Source: Streptococcus australis (GTDB lineage: Bacteria > Bacillota > Bacilli > Lactobacillales > Streptococcaceae). Taken from it: a DNA stretch of 64,000 nucleotides. A model generated the notes under the pieces. That model was given only the letters and a program-made list of their open reading frames with translations, had not been told where the DNA came from and ran no database searches. Location of the stretch: NCBI RefSeq assembly GCF_003943615.1, contig NZ_RJPZ01000001.1, forward strand, positions 182,481 through 246,480. The letters are read 5' to 3'. Positions 60,599-64,000 of the stretch are shown here, piece after piece (the first letter of the stretch is position 1; the number at the start of each line of letters is the position of its first letter). Made by a program: the position numbers and the translations under genes.

Positions 60599-62830
60599 TT
60601 ACAAGTCTTCATTCTCTTCACTGGAATAAATCACTTCAAAGAGACGTTGACGCAAACCTTCCTCTAAAGGCGTAATGATCTTCATCAACTGTTTCCAATC
60701 CTTGGCTGTTGAACAAGCCACAAACAATTCATTCTTCCTATCGTAGGCCAGGTTGGCAGATTTCAAGAGCTCAAACATCCGATCTTCTTTGGCAGTAGGA
60801 CGCGATTGCAACACACCCATCGCAATCTCCTGACTGTGATTGTCCACTAAGATAGGGGCTGTCTCAAAGGTATGGAGGAAGAACCGGTGCTGTCTCTTTT
60901 CAGGAAGCAGCGTTAGATCACCTGTTAAATCCAGCCTAATCTTTCTTTCATCCCAATTGACAGTTAGGCGGGTTTCAACCCGGTTATCTCCTTCTCCTTC
61001 AACGAGTACGAAGGAACGATTGTCACCTGGGAAGAGATGCCAGTCCAGCATTTCTGGAAGCTCTACCCCTGTCTGCGGTTGTGCATCCATAGGGATGATG
61101 GCTCCTGCACGCGCAAAGACCGGAATATCCTGGCTAGCTCTAAAGACTGTGAGTTTGCCTTTTCCTTCGTACTTCCAATCATGGAAGAAATCATACCATA
61201 CTCCTTCTGGGAACCAAACACTCACAGAAGCACTATGATAGACAGGATCCAGAGCCTCTGTAATTGGCGCCACCATGAGTTCACTGCCAAAGAAATATTG
61301 ATTTTTAGCCTCATAAGCATCTTCTTGGTTTGGATAATGGTAATAAAGGGGTTGAACCAAAGGCAGTCCTTCTTCATGCGTCGCCACATTCATGGTGTAA
61401 AGATAAGGTAGTAAGCTGTGGCGCAGGCGCAAATACCGCTTCATCAAGCGACAGGTCTCAGGCGAGTAAAACCACGGTTCCTTGCTGTTAAAGGCATTAC
61501 AAGAACTATGGAGACGATTGATCGGGCTGAAGACCCCAAACTGCAACCAGCGAAGAGCCAAGTCTTCATCATAGTAACCCCGCATATGGCCACCAATATC
61601 GTGACTCCACCACGTGTAGCCGATATTTGAAGCTGTGCTGGTAAAATAGGGTTGAAAGGCTAGGGATTCCCAAGTCACAATGGTATCCCCTGAAAAACCG
61701 ATTGGATACCGGTGGCTTCCAGGCCCCCCATAACGTGATAAGATGAGACCAGCTTGACCTGTTCGACAATTGTCTAGATAATGATAATGATTTAACAACC
61801 AAAGTGGATCCATCTTGCCATGACTTCCCTGTTGCCAATCAATCCACCAAAAGTCCACTCCTTGATCTTCTAAGGGATGGTGGACATCTTCGAAATAGGC
61901 TTCACGAAAGGCTGGACTATAAAAGTCAAAGCTGGCTACTTCTTCCTTTTCAGTATTGAGTCCCAAGCGATTTGCGACCATGGGATAAGCATCCTCGAAG
62001 GCTCGAATTCCGTCTGCTGGATGAACATTCAAGGTCACCTTTAAACCACGCTTATGCAAACCATGTAAGAAGGCAGCTGGATCAGGAATCAAGTCCCGGT
62101 TCCAACTATAGCCCGTCCAACCACTTCCAAAGCGAGCAGGAATCTCCGTCTTGTGCCAGTCCATATCGATCACGCTGACAGCTAGAGGTACCCCTTCAGC
62201 CTTGAAACGATCCATCAAATCTGTGTATTCCTGACTGGTATAAGGCCAATACCGGCTCCACCAGTTTCCCAGAGCATATCGTGGCAAGAGGGGTGGCTGT
62301 CCCGTCAGATGGTAAAAATCTTTCAAGGCCCCTAGATAATCGCGCCCATAACCGAAGAAATACAAATCCACTTCTGGACATGACCGTGCTCTAAATCCGC
62401 TTTCGACATCATACAAATAAGAAGCAGAATCGTCCAAAAGAGCATAGCCTGCTTTGCTTAAAATCCCATCTTCCAACTCCATAGCTCCATCGACCTCATC
62501 GAGCGTCCGACTGGTCCCCTTTAAGGTCTCAGGCCGATCCCCATAGTGCCATCGGCTACCATAGACTGCATACTGGCCCTTGAGTTCGATAAAAAGCCGA
62601 TCCGGTGCAAAAGGTCCCTTTTCAAAATGAAGGTGGAGATGCTCCGTATGCAGATCGAGGACCTCTTCGGTCTCTGTGATCTCACAAGAAACTGGTCCAA
62701 AATCTCTATCTTGCACAACTTGCGTCTGTCCATCCTCAAAAACACCATTCTCTGAATATTCCAAGCGCACCAAAGATTCCGTTAACACGGAGATTCGGTA
62801 GTGCTCTCCAACTATCACTGGTCCTGCCAT
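60599..62830 (-). CDS. GH31 alpha-glucosidase
   Basis: A 743-aa family 31 glycosidase without signal peptide. An N-terminal beta domain (1 to about 190) precedes the barrel. The catalytic nucleophile is Asp in DFWWIDWQQG and the likely acid/base is Asp in GFSGDTIVTWE. ALGNWWSRYW and WWSHDIGGHM are family motifs. The C-terminus beyond about residue 660 is a short extra domain. It probably acts with DexB on alpha-glucans such as maltose or isomaltose derivatives. First of a two-gene unit under a strong promoter with a cre site. Confidence 0.93.
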   Translation of the reverse strand: MAGPVIVGEHYRISVLTESLVRLEYSENGVFEDGQTQVVQDRDFGPVSCEITETEEVLDLHTEHLHLHFEKGPFAPDRLFIELKGQYAVYGSRWHYGDRPETLKGTSRTLDEVDGAMELEDGILSKAGYALLDDSASYLYDVESGFRARSCPEVDLYFFGYGRDYLGALKDFYHLTGQPPLLPRYALGNWWSRYWPYTSQEYTDLMDRFKAEGVPLAVSVIDMDWHKTEIPARFGSGWTGYSWNRDLIPDPAAFLHGLHKRGLKVTLNVHPADGIRAFEDAYPMVANRLGLNTEKEEVASFDFYSPAFREAYFEDVHHPLEDQGVDFWWIDWQQGSHGKMDPLWLLNHYHYLDNCRTGQAGLILSRYGGPGSHRYPIGFSGDTIVTWESLAFQPYFTSTASNIGYTWWSHDIGGHMRGYYDEDLALRWLQFGVFSPINRLHSSCNAFNSKEPWFYSPETCRLMKRYLRLRHSLLPYLYTMNVATHEEGLPLVQPLYYHYPNQEDAYEAKNQYFFGSELMVAPITEALDPVYHSASVSVWFPEGVWYDFFHDWKYEGKGKLTVFRASQDIPVFARAGAIIPMDAQPQTGVELPEMLDWHLFPGDNRSFVLVEGEGDNRVETRLTVNWDERKIRLDLTGDLTLLPEKRQHRFFLHTFETAPILVDNHSQEIAMGVLQSRPTAKEDRMFELLKSANLAYDRKNELFVACSTAKDWKQLMKIITPLEEGLRQRLFEVIYSSEENEDL

Positions 62831-62896
62831 TTGTTTTTTCTCCTCTTTTTATAAGGCATCTAACTTGCCCATCTTTTCATCTACTTCGTTCTACTG

Positions 62897-62910
62897 TGTA
62901 AGCGTTTACG
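62897..62910. promoter_or_regulatory. cre site at the GH31 promoter
   Basis: On the minus strand CGTAAACGCTTACA, one base from a perfect cre palindrome. It lies over the predicted transcription start, a position where CcpA represses. Confidence 0.75.
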
Positions 62911-62915
62911 ATTTT

Positions 62916-62944
62916 ACTATAGCACTCAAAAAAAGGCCTGTCAA
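62916..62944 (-). promoter_or_regulatory. promoter of GH31-dexB, overlapping a terminator
   Basis: TTGACA -35 and TATAGT -10 spaced by 17 nt. The -35 lies in one arm of the terminator hairpin just upstream. Confidence 0.8.
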
Positions 62945-62960
62945 CACTTGACAAAGCCTT
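62922..62960 (-). terminator. terminator reading into the GH31 promoter
   Basis: On the minus strand AAGGCTTTGTCAA-GTG-TTGACAGGCCTT followed by TTTTT. It would end a minus-strand transcript entering from the 63-kb repeat nest; only a short open stretch of 17 codons (RPQGRQESLDQLGKLIL, stop at 62971) remains upstream of it, perhaps a gene remnant. Confidence 0.75.
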
Positions 62961-62999
62961 TCCTAAAATTTTATAAGATCAACTTCCCCAATTGATCAA

Positions 63000-63297
63000 G
63001 AGATTCTTGACGACCTTGAGGACGGACGTTAGGTGAAATTATCCAGTGGATGATTTCAGCAATCCAGGAAGTTCCATGACTAAATCAAGATACAAAGGGC
63101 GTCTGCGGATAAAGTCAAAATAGGGAGCTGGACAGAAGCACTGTTGTATAGGATTGCTTCGTTGTCCTGCCCCCACAAGGCTAATTAGGATTCTTCCGAG
63201 CTAAAAGGTGAGAGAAGAATTCAATCAGCTACTGTGTCTTGGATTTAGTACTAATGTATTTTGCGCTTTTGACACGGTCCGCAGCCCGTGTTCAATT
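63000..63297. repeat. degenerate repeat nest
   Basis: No intact gene. The stretch holds fragments related to family 1 (GACGGACGTTAGGTGA; GGAAGTTCCATGACTAA), a GAAAT-ATCC / GGAT-ATTTC hairpin at 63036-63058, and a hairpin at 63130-63167 (GGACAGAAGCA / TGCTTCGTTGTCC) that resembles the first stem of family 2 with different stem bases. Short minus-strand open stretches look protein-like but are broken by stops and shifts. Confidence 0.55.
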
Positions 63298-63385
63298 AGT
63301 TTTAAGCCACTTCGCTTTTTAATTTATAGTCTTAAAACTCCCGAGTGTTTGAAACAATCATGTTTCAAACACTTTTCTCACAGCG
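63298..63385 (+). repeat. family 1 structured repeat, partial copy D
   Basis: Keeps two hairpins, AGTTTTAAG / CTTAAAACT (63298-63339) and GTGTTTGAAAC / GTTTCAAACAC (63345-63372), then TTTTCTCACAGCGG. The arms again differ from the other copies but pair. It is fused directly to family 2 copy R5 at CGGA-TTGTCGAG. Confidence 0.75.
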
Positions 63386-63525
63386 GATTGTCGAGCAAGA
63401 CGCAGTGGTTGAGTGGGCTCTACTACGCTGATTTCATCAGCTTTTACAGCCCTACTCAACTGTGCGGAGGTGGGACGACGAAATCGAATTCTAACGAATG
63501 ACCGATTTCTGTCCCACTCTCTCTA
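63386..63525 (-). repeat. family 2 structured repeat, partial copy R5
   Basis: Retains the first and middle hairpins but lacks the distal terminator hairpin, which is replaced by the family 1 partial copy. It starts about 10 nt after the stop of the DUF4767-like remnant. Confidence 0.88.
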
Positions 63526-63535
63526 TTATGATTGA

Positions 63536-63880
63536 CTATTCTTCTTCCACCAAACGTTTAAACTCCGTTTGAATTTCTGTATTTTCTGTTGGTTTTAAGT
63601 ACATGACTCCACCATTAGTCGTCGGTGAATGAAAGACAATCGTTTCTCCTGTATTGGTTATCGCAAAGAAGTAACTATGAACATCCGGGTATTTATCCCA
63701 ATTGCTATAACGCTCTACAATTCGGTACTGGGCATTACCGAGACCTGTATCCGTATACTCGGCATTCATTTTCTCACTTGGTCCATCATCCCTAAGTGTA
63801 TAGAGATGGTCAGCCCCCACATCTCCTCCTGCGATCCCCTTTTGGTAATTGGGTTGACCAAGTCTTTCCCCCCAGTTCCA
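63536..63880 (-). pseudogene. C-terminal remnant of a DUF4767-like protein
   Basis: The visible frame reads WNWGERLGQPNYQKGIAGGD, then about 95 more residues including YRIVERYSNWDKYPDVHSYF and ETIVFHSPTTNGG. This resembles the C-terminal domain of DUF4767 proteins, mostly Lactobacillales lipoproteins. The frame is closed upstream by a TAA at 63881-63883, and no ATG with a ribosome binding site gives the full domain; an ATG at 63820 would drop its first strand. The signal peptide and N-terminal part are missing. About 50 nt upstream is an IS-end-like palindrome, which may explain the truncation. Use of a GTG start inside the domain is possible but unlikely. Confidence 0.6.
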
Positions 63881-63936
63881 TTAAATTTCTCCGATATCCT
63901 CCTGCTCTAACAAACAAAGAGACCTTCATAACAAAA

Positions 63937-63976
63937 CACCCCAAAAGTTAGTTTTTCTGTCTAACTTTTTGGGGTG
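63937..63976. repeat. palindrome resembling paired IS3/IS150-type ends
   Basis: CACCCCAAAAGTTAG and CTAACTTTTTGGGGTG form an inverted repeat around a 9-nt centre. The CTG-CACCCCAAAAAGTTAGACA stretch on the minus strand resembles the terminal repeats of IS150-group elements. No transposase is present. It could also be a simple hairpin. Confidence 0.4.
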
Positions 63977-64000
63977 CAGAACCGCTTAGAATATTAAAAC

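Noticed and set aside
62971..63119. Minus-strand protein-like stretches (RPQGRQESLDQLGKLIL; FIRRRPLYLDLVMELPG)
   Set aside because: They are in different frames, interrupted by stops, and overlap family 1-like repeat sequence. Not supportable as a gene; noted only as a possible remnant.

Overview
The window is chromosomal DNA from a Streptococcus. Gene content and local gene orders (rplU-prp-rpmA, miaA-hflX-rnz, rexB-rexA, sczA/czcD, dexB, an LPXTG surface protein with a Thr-rich stalk) point to the mitis/sanguinis/parasanguinis part of the genus. A parasanguinis-like species is my best guess; this is inference from recognised proteins, not a database match. Most genes lie on the minus strand. 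No rRNA, tRNA, prophage, CRISPR array or intact insertion sequence was seen.

Layout. 1-0.84 kb: 3'-truncated LysR regulator of the CpsY/MtaR type. 0.96-2.1 kb: ribosomal operon rplU-prp-rpmA with a leader and promoter. 2.3-8.6 kb: a PEP/pyruvate/gluconeogenesis module (class III FBPase, PPDK regulatory protein, CcpN-like repressor, divergent PPDK). 8.7-11.1 kb: cysteine desulfurase and ThiI. 11.3-12.4 kb: two small exported or membrane proteins of unknown role. 12.4-15.2 kb: rmlA-rmlC-rmlB for dTDP-rhamnose precursors. 15.3-19 kb: ZIP metal transporter, then trmK-nif3-FAD oxidoreductase. 19.3-25.9 kb: GST, adenosine deaminase, DnaD, MetA, Apt and RecJ. 26.2-28.5 kb: LPXTG adhesin with a long 5' leader. 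28.6-34.5 kb: GNAT, methyltransferase, SDR, RNase Z, hypothetical, HflX, MiaA and a 56-aa DUF3042 protein. 34.5-41.8 kb: DUF4298, RexA and RexB. 42.1-46.1 kb: a CPBP protease pseudogene, KtrA/KtrB potassium uptake and a nucleoside phosphorylase. 46.2-51.4 kb: an unusual helicase, a zinc alcohol dehydrogenase and ferrochelatase. 51.7-58.6 kb: an ABC exporter, CzcD/SczA zinc efflux and a choline/betaine-type ABC importer. 58.9-62.8 kb: GH13 and GH31 alpha-glucosidases under a cre site. 62.9-64 kb: a nest of repeats and a broken gene.

The most unusual content is in the intergenic DNA. Two families of structured repeats recur. Family 1 (~135-145 bp; copies at 13.55, 19.12, 41.97 and, degenerate, 63.3 kb) has nested hairpins whose arms differ between copies yet still pair. 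Family 2 (~180 bp; copies at 16.22, 43.04, 48.97, 58.73 and, partial, 63.39 kb) always sits at the 3' end of a minus-strand gene in the same orientation and ends in an intrinsic terminator, so it behaves like a mobile 3' UTR. One copy supplies the last codons of the FAD oxidoreductase. In the nest near 63 kb the two families are fused.

Regulatory links visible in the window: a perfect MET-box beside the metA promoter, with the CpsY/MtaR-type regulator encoded at the left edge; a candidate CcpN-type site in the ccpN/ppdK intergenic region; an SczA-like palindrome between czcD and its regulator; and a cre over the start region of the glucosidase promoter.
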